From: Bacteroidota bacterium
GTDB taxonomy: Bacteria; Bacteroidota; Bacteroidia; Bacteroidales; Lentimicrobiaceae
NCBI GenBank assembly: GCA_023417935.1
Contig: JAEZDY010000009.1
Coordinates: 1 to 64,000, forward strand
DNA length: 64,000 nucleotides
Reading direction: 5' to 3'
Shown: piece after piece, positions 45,021 to 54,851 of the stretch
How the letters are laid out: every line of letters starts with the position of its first letter
How positions within the stretch are numbered: position 1 is the stretch's first letter
Program-made: the position numbers and the translations under genes
Notes under the pieces: generated by a model
Database searches by the model: none
Told to the model about the DNA's origin: nothing
The model's input: the letters and a program-made list of their open reading frames with translations, nothing else

Positions 45021-46304
45021 TTAATATTGATATTTTGAATGCCATAACCGGCGTAAACGTTGTCTGAATTCTTCCTCGCGTGTGTTATTTCCTGGCTCAT
45101 AAAGTTTCTGGCCTTTAATCTTATCAGGCATGAATTCCATGTCTATAAAGTTACCCTCATAACTATGGGCATATTTGTAATCAACACCATATCCAATATT
45201 CTTCATAAGGTTGGTTGGTGCATTTCTTATTTGTAAGGGCACAGGCAAATCACCAGTTTTTCTAACAAGTACAATTGCATCTTCAATTGCCATGTATGAC
45301 GCATTACTCTTAGGTGAACAAGCTAAATAAACAGCGCATTGAGAAAGTGTGATGCGACATTCAGGATATCCCGTTTTATGTACGGCGTCAAAGCAAGTAT
45401 TCGCAAGTAAAATAGCATTCGGATTGGCATTGCCAATATCTTCAGATGCTAATATAAGCATGCGTCGCGCGATAAACAAAGGATCTTCACCCGATTCAAT
45501 CATTCGCGCAAGGTAGTACACTGCTGCATTTGGGTCACTACCTCTGATTGATTTTATAAATGCAGATATTATATCATAGTGCATTTCACCTTTCTTATCA
45601 TACATTGAAATATTCTGCTGTATGATAGAAAGAGCAGTCTTGTTATCTACTAAAATGCTATTATCTTTCTCTCCCTTCTTTGTTGTTGTAGCAATTATTT
45701 CAAGTGCATTTAAAAGCTTACGGGCATCTCCACCTGATATCCTCATCAATGCTTCAGTTTCTTTGATATCAAGTTTAATGTGAAGCACTTCTTCAATTTT
45801 GAGTACAGCACTTTTGATAATTTTATTCAATTCACTCTCATCAAGTGTTTTCAGTATATATACCTGACAACGTGATAATAGGGGAGAGATCACTTCAAAT
45901 GACGGATTTTCAGTGGTTGCACCTATTAATGTAATGATCCCCTTTTCAACAGCACCAAGTAATGAATCCTGTTGTGATTTACTGAAGCGATGTATTTCGT
46001 CAATAAACAGTACTGCATTTGAACCACTTGCCCGGGCAGTTTCAATAACCTCTCTTATATCCTTAACACCTGAATTAATGGCACTAAGAGTATAAAAGTT
46101 GCGACTTAAAGTTTTAGCAATCAGAAATGCAAGTGTTGTTTTACCAACACCGGGCGGCCCCCAAAATATCATAGATGGTAAATTGCCACTATCAACTGAG
46201 CGCCTTAGCACAGCATCAGCCCCAATAAGATGGGTTTGTCCAACATAGTCGTCAAAACTATCCGGACGCATTAATTCGGCTAAAGGCGGCAAACTAACCA
46301 TCAT
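45021..46304 (-). CDS. rarA: Replication-associated recombination protein A (RarA/MgsA)
   Basis: A AAA+ ATPase of 427 residues acting at stalled replication forks. It has PLAELMRPDSFDDYVGQTHL at the N-terminus, Walker A GPPGVGKTT, Walker B FIDEIHRFSKSQQD, sensor 1 GATTENPSF, and the C-terminal SIRGSDPNAAVYYLARM and GYPECRI segments. It tetramerises and binds SSB. Either of two adjacent ATG codons (46304, 46301) can start it. Confidence 0.95.
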   Translation of the reverse strand: MMVSLPPLAELMRPDSFDDYVGQTHLIGADAVLRRSVDSGNLPSMIFWGPPGVGKTTLAFLIAKTLSRNFYTLSAINSGVKDIREVIETARASGSNAVLFIDEIHRFSKSQQDSLLGAVEKGIITLIGATTENPSFEVISPLLSRCQVYILKTLDESELNKIIKSAVLKIEEVLHIKLDIKETEALMRISGGDARKLLNALEIIATTTKKGEKDNSILVDNKTALSIIQQNISMYDKKGEMHYDIISAFIKSIRGSDPNAAVYYLARMIESGEDPLFIARRMLILASEDIGNANPNAILLANTCFDAVHKTGYPECRITLSQCAVYLACSPKSNASYMAIEDAIVLVRKTGDLPVPLQIRNAPTNLMKNIGYGVDYKYAHSYEGNFIDMEFMPDKIKGQKLYEPGNNTREEEFRQRLRRLWHSKYQY

Positions 46305-46543
46305 AAATTATTTAGTACTGCAATTTTAATAATGATAAAAGAAGAAAACTACCCATATGTAATTATACAGAACCACAAAGATAAGGGTATTTTAACCCGG
46401 CCTTTTTTAGCATTTCACCAAAAACTGATAAAATCTGATGTTTTTTTAAGCCCTTTTTAATGCCAACAATGAAAATAAATTTGCATTTTTTCTAAAACCC
46501 TTGCTATTACTACAATACAGAGATTAAAAAAAAATTAAAAAAA

Positions 46544-46576
46544 CTTGCATTTGCCTTAAAAGTTTATTTATCTTTG
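46544..46576 (+). promoter_or_regulatory. Strong promoter of the small lipoprotein gene
   Basis: TATCTTTG at 46569-46576 with CTTG at 46544-46547, 21 bases upstream. The rest of the 301-bp region from 46305 to 46605 is very AT-rich with A- and T-tracts (for example 46525-46543) that could act as an UP-type or bent element. I see nothing else in it. Confidence 0.65.
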
Positions 46577-46605
46577 CCATGTTTTAAAACTAAACACATC
46601 AAAAC

Positions 46606-46827
46606 ATGAAAACATTAGCTCAGATTTTAGTTATTGCAGGTTTAGCATCTTTCGTAGCTTGCGGTCCAAGTGCAGAAGAAAAAGCAGAACAAGCTCGTTT
46701 AGATTCAATCAGGGTTGCTGACTCTATCGCTATGGTAGAAGCTGCAGAACAAGCTCGCATGGATTCAATCAATGCTGCTATGGCTGCTGATACAACTATG
46801 ATGGAAGTTGAAACTCCTGCAGAATAA
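46606..46827 (+). CDS. Small lipoprotein with DSI repeats (first)
   Basis: A 73-residue lipoprotein: signal peptide, lipobox ending SFVAC with C19, then a charged helix. The mature part has two copies of AEQAR-x-DSI (27-35 and 47-55) with a further ADSI, and an acidic tail. No named family recognised. The helix length and lipid anchor recall Lpp-type spacers, but no peptidoglycan-linking lysine is present. It has a strong promoter, an AT-rich upstream region and its own terminator, which suggest high expression. A paralogue follows. Confidence 0.85.
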   Translation: MKTLAQILVIAGLASFVACGPSAEEKAEQARLDSIRVADSIAMVEAAEQARMDSINAAMAADTTMMEVETPAE

Positions 46828-46857
46828 GACTAACTTACTGTAAGAATAATTCAATCA

Positions 46858-46890
46858 AAAAGAGGTGATTTTCACCTCTTTTTTTTGATT
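46858..46890 (+). terminator. Terminator after the first small lipoprotein
   Basis: An 11-bp stem (46858-46868 with 46872-46882) and a run of T residues. It lies between the two small lipoprotein genes. Confidence 0.92.
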
Positions 46891-46910
46891 TGTAAAAACC
46901 CAAGGTAAAA

Positions 46911-47144
46911 ATGAACTTAAAATCACTTTTTATAGCTATTTTAATATCAGGCTCATTCTCTGCTTGTACAAATAAAGCAAAACAGAATGCTGACGGTTTT
47001 CTTCTTGATTCCATAAGGAAAGCTGATTCAATTTCTGTTGTATTGGAACAGCAACGTTTAATTGATTCTATTAATATGGTTTCTAAGGAGCAACAAATCA
47101 TTGCTGACTCAATAAGTAATTTAGTCTTAAACGAGAGTTTATGA
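46911..47144 (+). CDS. Small lipoprotein with DSI repeats (second)
   Basis: A 77-residue paralogue of the preceding lipoprotein: signal peptide, lipobox FSAC with C19, and a helix carrying four DSI motifs (LLDSIRKADSI, LIDSIN, IADSIS). The overall pattern of DSI-R/N-x-ADSI matches the first copy. It overlaps the DEAD-box helicase start by 4 bp, so it is translated with an RNA helicase, an odd partnership for a lipoprotein. Function unknown. Confidence 0.82.
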   Translation: MNLKSLFIAILISGSFSACTNKAKQNADGFLLDSIRKADSISVVLEQQRLIDSINMVSKEQQIIADSISNLVLNESL

Positions 47145-48370
47145 GTGACATACCCGCCGATTTCAAAATAACCTCATTCAGTGAATTCGGTTTGCATAGT
47201 GGAATAATGGAAGGCATTGATGCTGTTGGATTCGATGAACCAACTCCAATTCAACAAATGATTATTCCTCATATCCTGGAAGGGAATGATGTAATAGGAT
47301 GTGCCCAAACCGGAACGGGTAAAACTGCGGCCTATCTGTTACCTGTTCTTCATAATATTCTTCGCCAGCCGGTAGAGGGCGTTAATACCATAATCATTGC
47401 CCCAACACGTGAACTGGCTCTACAAATAGCCAGACAGATTGAAGGATTCAGTTACTTCCTTAATATCAGTACACTGGCACTTTATGGTGGTACCAGCGGT
47501 ATGGAATGGGAGCAACAAAAGAAAGCTCTTGCACAAGGAGTTGACATTGTTGTTGCGACTCCCGGTAAACTAATCTCATTTCTTAACATGGACCTGGCAC
47601 CCGTCAGCAATTTGCAACATCTTGTACTTGATGAAGCCGACCGCATGCTGGATATGGGATTTCAGGAGGATATTATGAAAATCATCAGCTATTTACCTGT
47701 TGATAGAAATACTTATCTTTTCTCGGCAACAATGCCTCCACGAATTCGTGAAATGAGTAGAAAAATACTCAAAAATGCGGTGGAGGTAAATATTGCATTG
47801 TCCCGCCCTGCAGAGGGCATTCTTCAAGTTGCATATTTGACATACGACAGCCAAAAAACGCCACTTCTTGAATCACTGATCAGGGGGCGCGACCTTTCAA
47901 GTGTACTCATATTTGCATCAACCAAGATAAAAGTGAAAAACATTGCCCGTGAGTTGCTTAAACAAGGATTCTCGGTTGCTGATATCCAAAGTGATCTGGA
48001 GCAGACTGAACGTGAAAAGGTTTTGCTTAAATTCAGCAACAGGCAGCTTCAAATTCTTGTAGCAACTGATGTATTATCAAGAGGTATAGATATCGAGAAT
48101 ATTGATTTGGTAATCAACTATGATGTTCCAAATGAGGCTGAAGATTATGTTCATCGGGTAGGAAGAACTGCCAGGGCTGAAAAAACAGGAATAGCTATAA
48201 CCTTCATTAATGAGGAAGAGCAATCACAATTCTCGCGAATTGAGGCACTTATAGGTACTGTGATCAGGAAACAGAAACCACCTGCATTTCTAGGTGAAGC
48301 ACCTGAATATCTTCCTGAAACTAATCGCCCAAAGAAAAAAAGTTTCTTTAAGAAACGTCCCCGAAAATAA
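47141..48370 (+). CDS. DEAD-box RNA helicase, RhlE-like
   Basis: An ATP-dependent RNA helicase of 409 residues. Q motif (FDEPTPIQQMIIP), Walker A CAQTGTGKTAAYLLP, PTRELALQIA, VLDEADRMLDMGF, FSATMP, and the helicase C motifs VATDVLSRGIDIEN and YVHRVGRTARA are all intact. The short basic tail (RPKKKSFFKKRPRK) is typical of RhlE proteins in ribosome assembly and mRNA turnover. It overlaps the lipoprotein gene by 4 bp. Confidence 0.94.
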   Translation: MSDIPADFKITSFSEFGLHSGIMEGIDAVGFDEPTPIQQMIIPHILEGNDVIGCAQTGTGKTAAYLLPVLHNILRQPVEGVNTIIIAPTRELALQIARQIEGFSYFLNISTLALYGGTSGMEWEQQKKALAQGVDIVVATPGKLISFLNMDLAPVSNLQHLVLDEADRMLDMGFQEDIMKIISYLPVDRNTYLFSATMPPRIREMSRKILKNAVEVNIALSRPAEGILQVAYLTYDSQKTPLLESLIRGRDLSSVLIFASTKIKVKNIARELLKQGFSVADIQSDLEQTEREKVLLKFSNRQLQILVATDVLSRGIDIENIDLVINYDVPNEAEDYVHRVGRTARAEKTGIAITFINEEEQSQFSRIEALIGTVIRKQKPPAFLGEAPEYLPETNRPKKKSFFKKRPRK

Positions 48371-48409
48371 GTTAAATTATATCTGCTGGTTAACACTTAT
48401 CTTCTAACC

Positions 48410-48727
48410 CTAAACATTCAAGGTAGGATCTATGTCACTTGCATACTGAAAAATACCACCTTCAAGAATATAAAGATCCTTAATCTTGAGTTTATCTTTC
48501 AGATATATGTATACCATCTCGCTTTTTACACCGTAAATACAATATATCACTACAGTGTTATCCTTTTGTATATTGTTAAGCATCGACGGCAATTCCAACT
48601 GGGGCATCGAAACAGCACCAGGAATATGTCCTAATTCGTATTTATCAGCCTCGCGGGTATCAATAATCTGCATTTGATCTTGATTATCAATCTTTTTCTT
48701 CAGCTCAACAGGATGTATAAATTTCAT
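48410..48727 (-). CDS. Rhodanese-like domain protein
   Basis: A single rhodanese domain of 105 residues. The active loop CIYGVKS starts with the catalytic C63, and IIDTREADKYELGHIPGAVS is the canonical N-terminal region. It could carry sulfur or act as a sulfurtransferase in the cytosol. It lies 13 bp after the NAD(P)-binding protein gene on the same strand and is convergent with the helicase. Confidence 0.92.
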   Translation of the reverse strand: MKFIHPVELKKKIDNQDQMQIIDTREADKYELGHIPGAVSMPQLELPSMLNNIQKDNTVVIYCIYGVKSEMVYIYLKDKLKIKDLYILEGGIFQYASDIDPTLNV

Positions 48728-48740
48728 ATGTGCAGTCCGG

Positions 48741-49412
48741 TTACGAGGTTTTTACCAGGTTTGTAATCTCATCTGATTCCAAGGTGTATACTCCTTTGGG
48801 TTTGTTTGCAAGAATTATCATCGCCTGTGCTACCTGAGAAGCATGTATTGGCCTATATTTTTTCAGAGAGCCAACTAATAAAGGTGTTATTACTTTTGCT
48901 ACAGTTTTTCCAAGTTCTTCCATGCCACGTTTTTCATTTCGTAAACCTAATAGCATACTCGGACGTAGGATACTAAGGTTCTGGAAGGTAAAAGTTTTAA
49001 TTGACTCTTCCATTTTACCTTTGGTATTTAAGTAAAAGTTGCTGGTTCTATCGTTGGCACCGATTGATGAAATAACGGCAAATGACCTTACTTTATTGGA
49101 CGATGCAATTTTTGCAATTCGTTCTACCAAAGTGTGATCTATCTTATAAAAAGCGTCACGACTTCCAGCTTTTTTGATAGTTGTTCCAATGCAGCAGAAT
49201 AAATGTTCACCTGTAATTTCACTGCTATAGTCCTCCACTCTTTCTGGTGAGTAAATAATCTGTTTGATTTTACCGTGTGGAATAGAAATCTCTTTTCTGA
49301 CAAATAGTTTAACAATCTCGTATCTGGGGTCTGAAATCAGGTGTTCAATAAGGAATCTGCCTGTTAGCCCGCTGGCTCCAAAAACCAGGGCTGTATATTT
49401 CTCAGTAATCAT
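48741..49412 (-). CDS. NAD(P)-binding SDR-type protein, TIP30-like
   Basis: A 223-residue Rossmann protein of the atypical SDR/HTATIP2 group. Nucleotide loop is VFGASGLTGRFLIEHL (10-25). CIGTTIKKAGSRDAFYKIDH follows, then VISSIGAND. The YXXXK of classical SDRs is replaced by YLNTKGKME, which retains Y and K in the right spacing. The partner or substrate is unknown. Confidence 0.88.
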   Translation of the reverse strand: MITEKYTALVFGASGLTGRFLIEHLISDPRYEIVKLFVRKEISIPHGKIKQIIYSPERVEDYSSEITGEHLFCCIGTTIKKAGSRDAFYKIDHTLVERIAKIASSNKVRSFAVISSIGANDRTSNFYLNTKGKMEESIKTFTFQNLSILRPSMLLGLRNEKRGMEELGKTVAKVITPLLVGSLKKYRPIHASQVAQAMIILANKPKGVYTLESDEITNLVKTS

Positions 49413-49487
49413 TGAAGTATTCGGTTTATTGATTTAAAATCATTTATAAAAGCATCATTCACATCTGTATTCAAGTGTCAAAAGAAT

Positions 49488-50870
49488 TTAGCGTCCATTA
49501 TCATTAGAATGATATAGTTTTCCTCTTTTTAATGACAGGAAGATTCCGATAAAACATAGAACTGCGAAAGTAATGAAACTATAATTTATTCCTGTAATCA
49601 GTCCATCAATATGTGTCAGATCTCTTTCACCCTTACCCATTATAACAGCAAATATCATCAGGGTAATTCCCATACTCATTGTTTGGCCTACTAGCCGCAT
49701 GGTTCCTAAAGTAGCAGATGCCATGCCATATTCAGGTTGTTTAACTGAACTCATAACTGCATTGGTATTGGGCGACGAGAACAGCGCAAAACCCAGACCT
49801 AAGATCATAAGCATAGCAATAATAAAAATAATACCTGAATCTTTATCAAGGAAGGTAAAGGCTACCAATCCAAATGAAGTGATGGCCATACCGATAGATG
49901 CTACAATAGCAGGCTGAATCCTGTCACTTAATTTACCGGCAAGCGGTGAAAGTATCGTCATCATAACAGGTTGTGCCATAAGAATCAAGCCCGATTCATG
50001 TGGTGATAAGTGTTTAACTTGTTGTAGGTAAAAACTTAAAAGGAACACTAAAGCAAAAGTGGCACTATAGTTAATGAAAGCTGCTATGTTTGAGAAAATA
50101 AACACTTTATTATTTCTGAAAAGGCCAAAATCAAGCAACGGCTCCTGTGCTTTACCTTCTAAAAGAACAAATAGACCTAAACCAAATATTCCTGCAGCAA
50201 CCAACAAAAGTCCGAAAATTGAAGGTAGTTGTGGGAAACCATAAATAATCATAGCAAGACTAAGTCCATAAATAGCACTACCAGCCATGTCAAAAGGTTT
50301 TTCGTGGTTACCCGGCTTATCGGCAGGCAGTTTCATCACCGCTATCGGAATAATTATGGTTCCCAGGATAGCCGTTAAAAAGAAGATACTTCGCCATCCA
50401 AGGTACATGGTCAGGAAACCTCCAACTGTAGGACCCAGGCTTAACCCCAGATACACAGCAGCTACATTTATACCCAGTACGCGGCCTCTAACACTTTTGT
50501 CGTATGATGAAGTCAGTATTGCCAGAGCCGTAGCATAAATGAGTGCACCGCCAATACCATTGACAAATCTTGAGGCAATCAACATCCATTCATTAACTGA
50601 CAAACCTGTTATCAGGGATGCGATAACGAACAAAAATATGCCGGCCATGAAGAATTTCTTTCGGCCATTTCTATCAGCGAGCTTACCAAATGGAAGCAAG
50701 AAAAGTGAGGCAGCAAGCAGATAAGAGGTAGCTACCCAGCCCAAAGTTATTGTGTTCATTGATAACTCTTTACCCATAGAAGGTAAAGCAATATTAATAG
50801 CTGAACCTATGAAAGGAGTAAGGAAAGAACTTAAAGTAGTTACAAAGAGGATCGACTTGTTTTTGAGCAT
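49488..50870 (-). CDS. MFS exporter of the DHA2 (EmrB/QacA) type
   Basis: A 460-residue major-facilitator drug:H+ antiporter. The motif A region reads PFGKLADRNGRKKFF. Length and hydrophobicity fit 14 helices. The ATG at 50870 is chosen; the ORF continues upstream to 50987 but those 39 residues are hydrophilic, cysteine-rich and overlap the divergent acetyltransferase gene. No efflux regulator is adjacent. Substrate unknown. Confidence 0.9.
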   Translation of the reverse strand: MLKNKSILFVTTLSSFLTPFIGSAINIALPSMGKELSMNTITLGWVATSYLLAASLFLLPFGKLADRNGRKKFFMAGIFLFVIASLITGLSVNEWMLIASRFVNGIGGALIYATALAILTSSYDKSVRGRVLGINVAAVYLGLSLGPTVGGFLTMYLGWRSIFFLTAILGTIIIPIAVMKLPADKPGNHEKPFDMAGSAIYGLSLAMIIYGFPQLPSIFGLLLVAAGIFGLGLFVLLEGKAQEPLLDFGLFRNNKVFIFSNIAAFINYSATFALVFLLSFYLQQVKHLSPHESGLILMAQPVMMTILSPLAGKLSDRIQPAIVASIGMAITSFGLVAFTFLDKDSGIIFIIAMLMILGLGFALFSSPNTNAVMSSVKQPEYGMASATLGTMRLVGQTMSMGITLMIFAVIMGKGERDLTHIDGLITGINYSFITFAVLCFIGIFLSLKRGKLYHSNDNGR

Positions 50871-50973
50871 TCCAACTATTCGCAAATTACAAAATCCTGA
50901 TACTTTTCTTCGCTCAGGCACAAATGAACAATAGATAATTTGTACTTGTTTCAGAGCTATAAAACACCTCCTG

Positions 50974-51579
50974 ATGTTCTCATACAAAGGTAAGAAAATT
51001 CAATTAAGACCACTCCAGCTTGCCGATAAGGAAAGGAGTATAATCTGGCGTAATGATCCTGATATTAGAGACATGGCATTAAGTTACCGTTTCCCCGTTA
51101 CCGAAGCAATGGAAGACAACTGGTATAAAAAGGTAATGACAGGAGAGGACCCCACTAAAGTCTTTTTTGCCATTGAAAATATCAGTGATGGTAAACATAT
51201 TGGATTTATACATTTATACAACATTGACTACATAGCGGCCAATGCTTATTTTGGTGTTACTATTGGTGATAAATCAGAGCATGGTAAAGGTAAGGCATCT
51301 GATGCAATGCATATTCTTTTTCAATTTGCTTTCAAGCACCTCAATTTGCATAAAATAAATCTTGAAGTGGCTTCATTCAATACTAAAGCGGTAGAGCTAT
51401 ATCATAAGTTTGGTTTTAAAAGAGAAGGTGTTTTACGAAAACAGCTTTATATATCCGGGCAGTATTTTGATAAATATTGCATGGGTATATTCAGAGAAGA
51501 ATATTTTAAAAAGTATCCTGAATGTTTGACCGAAGAAATTCACACGAGTGAGGATTCAAGACAGAGTGCTGAACAATGA
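50974..51579 (+). CDS. GNAT-family N-acetyltransferase
   Basis: A GNAT acetyltransferase of 201 residues of the RimJ/RimL/PseH type: IQLRPLQLADKERSIIWRNDP at the start, the acetyl-CoA region VTIGDKSEHGKGKASDAM, and NLEVASFNTKAVELYHKFGFKREG. RimJ-like proteins acetylate N-termini; PseH-like ones acetylate amino-sugars. WRNDPDIRD favours the latter, but I cannot decide. It is divergent from the MFS gene. Confidence 0.9.
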   Translation: MFSYKGKKIQLRPLQLADKERSIIWRNDPDIRDMALSYRFPVTEAMEDNWYKKVMTGEDPTKVFFAIENISDGKHIGFIHLYNIDYIAANAYFGVTIGDKSEHGKGKASDAMHILFQFAFKHLNLHKINLEVASFNTKAVELYHKFGFKREGVLRKQLYISGQYFDKYCMGIFREEYFKKYPECLTEEIHTSEDSRQSAEQ

Positions 51580-51707
51580 TAAATAGCTGTTGTAACAGTG
51601 CCACTTATTGCTCTCCCTATATTTTAGTGTTACTTAACCCAAAGCTGGGAGCATTATCAGAATAACCAATGACAGGAATTTAAACCCATCAAATAAACCC
51701 ATTTAAT

Positions 51708-52094
51708 ATGGAATACTATTTTGAAAAGCAGGTAGAATACTCAGTTGAGGATGCCGTAGAAAAAGTAACGGAATACCTGAAGCCACATGGCTTTGGCATT
51801 TTAACCCAAATTGATGTTCAGAAAACACTACAGGAAAAGATTGGTGCACAGGTAAGACCATACAGGATTTTAGGTGCCTGCAATCCTAACTTTGCTAATG
51901 AGGCGATAGGTAAGGAAGCTAATGTTGGTCTTATGCTACCTTGCAATATTGTAATACAGTCAAACGAGAACGGCATGACCACCATTGCCGCAATTAACCC
52001 TGATCGTACTGTGAAAACTATTGGAAATCAGCAGCTTGATGATTTAGCAAGTAGGGTTAAAGAGGTTATGCAGTCCATGATCAACAATATTTAA
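51708..52094 (+). CDS. DUF302 family protein
   Basis: A single DUF302 domain, 128 residues. Conserved segments are LKPHGFGILTQIDVQKTLQEK, YRILGACNPNFANEAI and GLMLPCNIVIQ; the two cysteines in GACNP and LPCN are typical of the family. Proposed roles include binding small anions or acting in metal or redox stress, but none is proven. It is cytosolic, alone, and convergent with the TonB receptor gene. Confidence 0.92.
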   Translation: MEYYFEKQVEYSVEDAVEKVTEYLKPHGFGILTQIDVQKTLQEKIGAQVRPYRILGACNPNFANEAIGKEANVGLMLPCNIVIQSNENGMTTIAAINPDRTVKTIGNQQLDDLASRVKEVMQSMINNI

Positions 52095-52182
52095 TTGATC
52101 AACGAGGGTCATTAATATAATTGATCACTTTCTCTGATAATTCTATTTCTGCTTTTCTTCAAAAGCTAGTCAAAATAGCACT

Positions 52183-54747
52183 TTAGAATTGCACTTTTAA
52201 CGAAAAATTGAATGTCCTGCCGGGTGTCCAAAAACCTGTGAATGTTTCTATATCATGTGTAGGTCCATCTTCCCCGCGCATGATGGATTCTTCATTAAGG
52301 ATATTGTAAGCATTAATGCCTGCTGTAGCCTTAAGACCTCCAATCATGAAATCATGAAAAGCATGCAGATCAACAGTATGGTAAGCGGGTATCCGATAAG
52401 GTTGAACCCTGTCATTCGGATTATTTCTACCTGCAGGGTCAAAGTTGGCGTATATCCTGTCATAATAAAGCCAATTGACATTAATGGTAAAATTACCCGG
52501 AAGTTTCAAATCACCATAAAATCCTAATTGCACCTGCGGAGCATCACCTACCCATAAGCCTTTGGAATATACCTTGGTTGAATCAATCAGCACCTGGTCA
52601 TTATTATAAAGCTCGGCATTAACATCGTTACTCCATTTCCAGTCACCCAGGGAAGTAATGAATCCCAGATTCAGATTATGCAATGGTGAAGTTGAAATAT
52701 CAAGTTCCACACCTTTATGTACTGCATCAAGTCCACGAATCAAGGCTCGGGTTTGCTGGTTGTTTTGCAATTGGATATTTTCTCTCGACAGAAGTGATTT
52801 ATCCTGCCACAGCGTGTAATAAAGATTGAAACTTACCTCAGTTAAATTCTTCCGATAACCATAACCTAATTCACCGGCGGTAATCTTCTCATTCACAGGG
52901 TTTTCCACCACAGCATTACTGAAGTTAGCAAACACAAATTTGAAATATGGCGCTTTTGAGTAATACCCTGTATTGAAATACACATTATGATGATCAGTGA
53001 TATTATAATTGGCGCCTGCCTTAACATCAAAACCACCTTTCGTAACTAATTCACTTTGGGTATTCTCTATGTAATTTATCCGGTCAGTTCGTCTATACCA
53101 ATGATGCGATAGGGTAGAGGCTGCAAAAAGCGAAACTCGTCCAGTAACATATTCAAGCTGAAGAAAGTAGCTTCCTATGTCAACCCGTGAGTCATTGTCA
53201 ACATTTATAATATCACCCACACCTTTGATCTGTTGCCTACCTGCAACCCCCGCCATTGACCAGAAGTAGTTGTCAATCCAGTAATTACCACCAAGCAAGT
53301 TGCTTATTTCTTCTCTCAGATTAGACTTAAAGTATCTGAAATGGATACCGGTGATCATCTTAAAATTGTCGTTGAAATTATAATTGAGGTTTGATAATGC
53401 ACCATACCACACATGGTCAGCCAGGTACTCTGATTGAATAATTTTTGAAAATCCTTTAACATAATTTCCATCGGCAAGCTGGGCTGAGTCAGCATTATCA
53501 ATATTCTGCTGATAAATTGCGTCCCAATCTATCTGGTTATTTTTTCTGAAGCTGTTTGCAGGTTGGCTCATAAAGGACTCAGAAAAGTTGCCACCTCCTT
53601 TTCCGAATGACACATAAGCAGAAGTTGCTAACAGGCCTTTTGCAAAGGAGAGATAGTGGTTTAGTGCCAGCTGGGGTTTATGATAGAAATTCACGCCAAG
53701 ACTGGCAATCTCGCCATTAAACATACCCCAGTTTGGATTATATTTATTACCGTGCAGCTCATATTGTTCTTTGGTCAGACCGAAGTTTCGCTGACCATGC
53801 CTTTCGGGAGCCCCTAAACCTGTAAATACAATTGATTGTCGATCATTGATCTGTTTGCTAATAGTTAGAAACCATGCCCAGGCATTAACAAATGTTGCAT
53901 CAACATATCCGGGTCCTTCAGTGTGTGAGCCCAAAAATGTCACAGCAAGGCCATTATCTAATTTACCAGTTGAAAGGGATACAGAAGTTTTACGGTTCCC
54001 GTAATCACTCATTGAATACTTTATACTTCCTCCTTTGGCTGCTTCAGTTGATTTAGTGATAATGTTAATAGTGCCACCAACTGAATTGAGAGCGACCCTT
54101 GAAGCCCCAAGTCCCCTCTGCACTTGTATAGTTTGGGTTGCATCACCGAGTCCTGCCCAGTTTGACCAGTAAACAAGTCCATTTTCAACACTGCTTACGG
54201 GCACACCATTCAGCAACAAAGCGATATTTTCCTGTTGAAACCCTCGAATACTTATCCTTGCATCGCCGGTACCACCACCTAATTTGGTAGCATACACACC
54301 AGGTACCATCTTCATAAGTTCCGGATAATCCTGGTTGCCCATCTGTTGCTCAATGACGGCAGGCCTGATGTTTGTCATGGCAACAGGTGTTTCCCGCTCA
54401 CGGGCATAGTTTGATAAGATGGTTACTTCGTCAAGTCCGGTTATTGATGGTGTGAGTTCAATACGGGTGAATGGATGGGAACCTCTTATTTCTATTATTG
54501 AAGTATAAGTTTCATAACCCACGTAACTTGCTGTTAATAAATGCCTGCCGTTTGACAGGTCGAGGGTAAAATGACCTGATGCATCTGTAATAGTTCCTGT
54601 TGTTAGAGAATCCACAACCACATTAACCCCGGGTAGAGGATAACCTGAACTTTTATCAAGGATAACGCCCTTGAATGCTACCTGTGAAAAGGAAAATAAG
54701 TAGGAGAAAGCAATTAAACCGGCAGAAAGAAGAATTCTTGTAAGCAT
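52183..54747 (-). CDS. TonB-dependent receptor under FMN riboswitch control
   Basis: An outer-membrane active transporter of 854 residues. Order: signal peptide (1-21), carboxypeptidase-D regulatory-like domain (about 23-100), TonB-box-like LDEVTILS (105-112), plug (about 118-232, including GGGTGDARISIRGFQQENIA and SVGGTINIITK), then a 22-stranded barrel ending in FNFSLKVQF with terminal F. No SusD gene follows, unlike glycan importers. The leader contains a complete FMN aptamer, so the cargo is probably riboflavin or another flavin; this is inference from regulation. The plug looks siderophore-receptor-like but no specific substrate family is recognised. Confidence 0.93.
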   Translation of the reverse strand: MLTRILLSAGLIAFSYLFSFSQVAFKGVILDKSSGYPLPGVNVVVDSLTTGTITDASGHFTLDLSNGRHLLTASYVGYETYTSIIEIRGSHPFTRIELTPSITGLDEVTILSNYARERETPVAMTNIRPAVIEQQMGNQDYPELMKMVPGVYATKLGGGTGDARISIRGFQQENIALLLNGVPVSSVENGLVYWSNWAGLGDATQTIQVQRGLGASRVALNSVGGTINIITKSTEAAKGGSIKYSMSDYGNRKTSVSLSTGKLDNGLAVTFLGSHTEGPGYVDATFVNAWAWFLTISKQINDRQSIVFTGLGAPERHGQRNFGLTKEQYELHGNKYNPNWGMFNGEIASLGVNFYHKPQLALNHYLSFAKGLLATSAYVSFGKGGGNFSESFMSQPANSFRKNNQIDWDAIYQQNIDNADSAQLADGNYVKGFSKIIQSEYLADHVWYGALSNLNYNFNDNFKMITGIHFRYFKSNLREEISNLLGGNYWIDNYFWSMAGVAGRQQIKGVGDIINVDNDSRVDIGSYFLQLEYVTGRVSLFAASTLSHHWYRRTDRINYIENTQSELVTKGGFDVKAGANYNITDHHNVYFNTGYYSKAPYFKFVFANFSNAVVENPVNEKITAGELGYGYRKNLTEVSFNLYYTLWQDKSLLSRENIQLQNNQQTRALIRGLDAVHKGVELDISTSPLHNLNLGFITSLGDWKWSNDVNAELYNNDQVLIDSTKVYSKGLWVGDAPQVQLGFYGDLKLPGNFTINVNWLYYDRIYANFDPAGRNNPNDRVQPYRIPAYHTVDLHAFHDFMIGGLKATAGINAYNILNEESIMRGEDGPTHDIETFTGFWTPGRTFNFSLKVQF

Positions 54748-54851
54748 AATGTCCTAAAGTATTATATAAATATAAATAAGCTGAAACCTCAGGACAGGCT
54801 CTACAAATATAACCGACAGGGCGCACTAAACACCCGGCAATTAATGTGAAT

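Noticed and set aside
52183..54747. SusC-type glycan importer
   Set aside because: No SusD-like gene follows, and the leader contains an FMN riboswitch instead of a glycan-type regulator.
54748..54851. Intrinsic terminator as expression platform of the riboswitch
   Set aside because: No stem followed by a T-run could be identified in the leader; the mechanism is left open.
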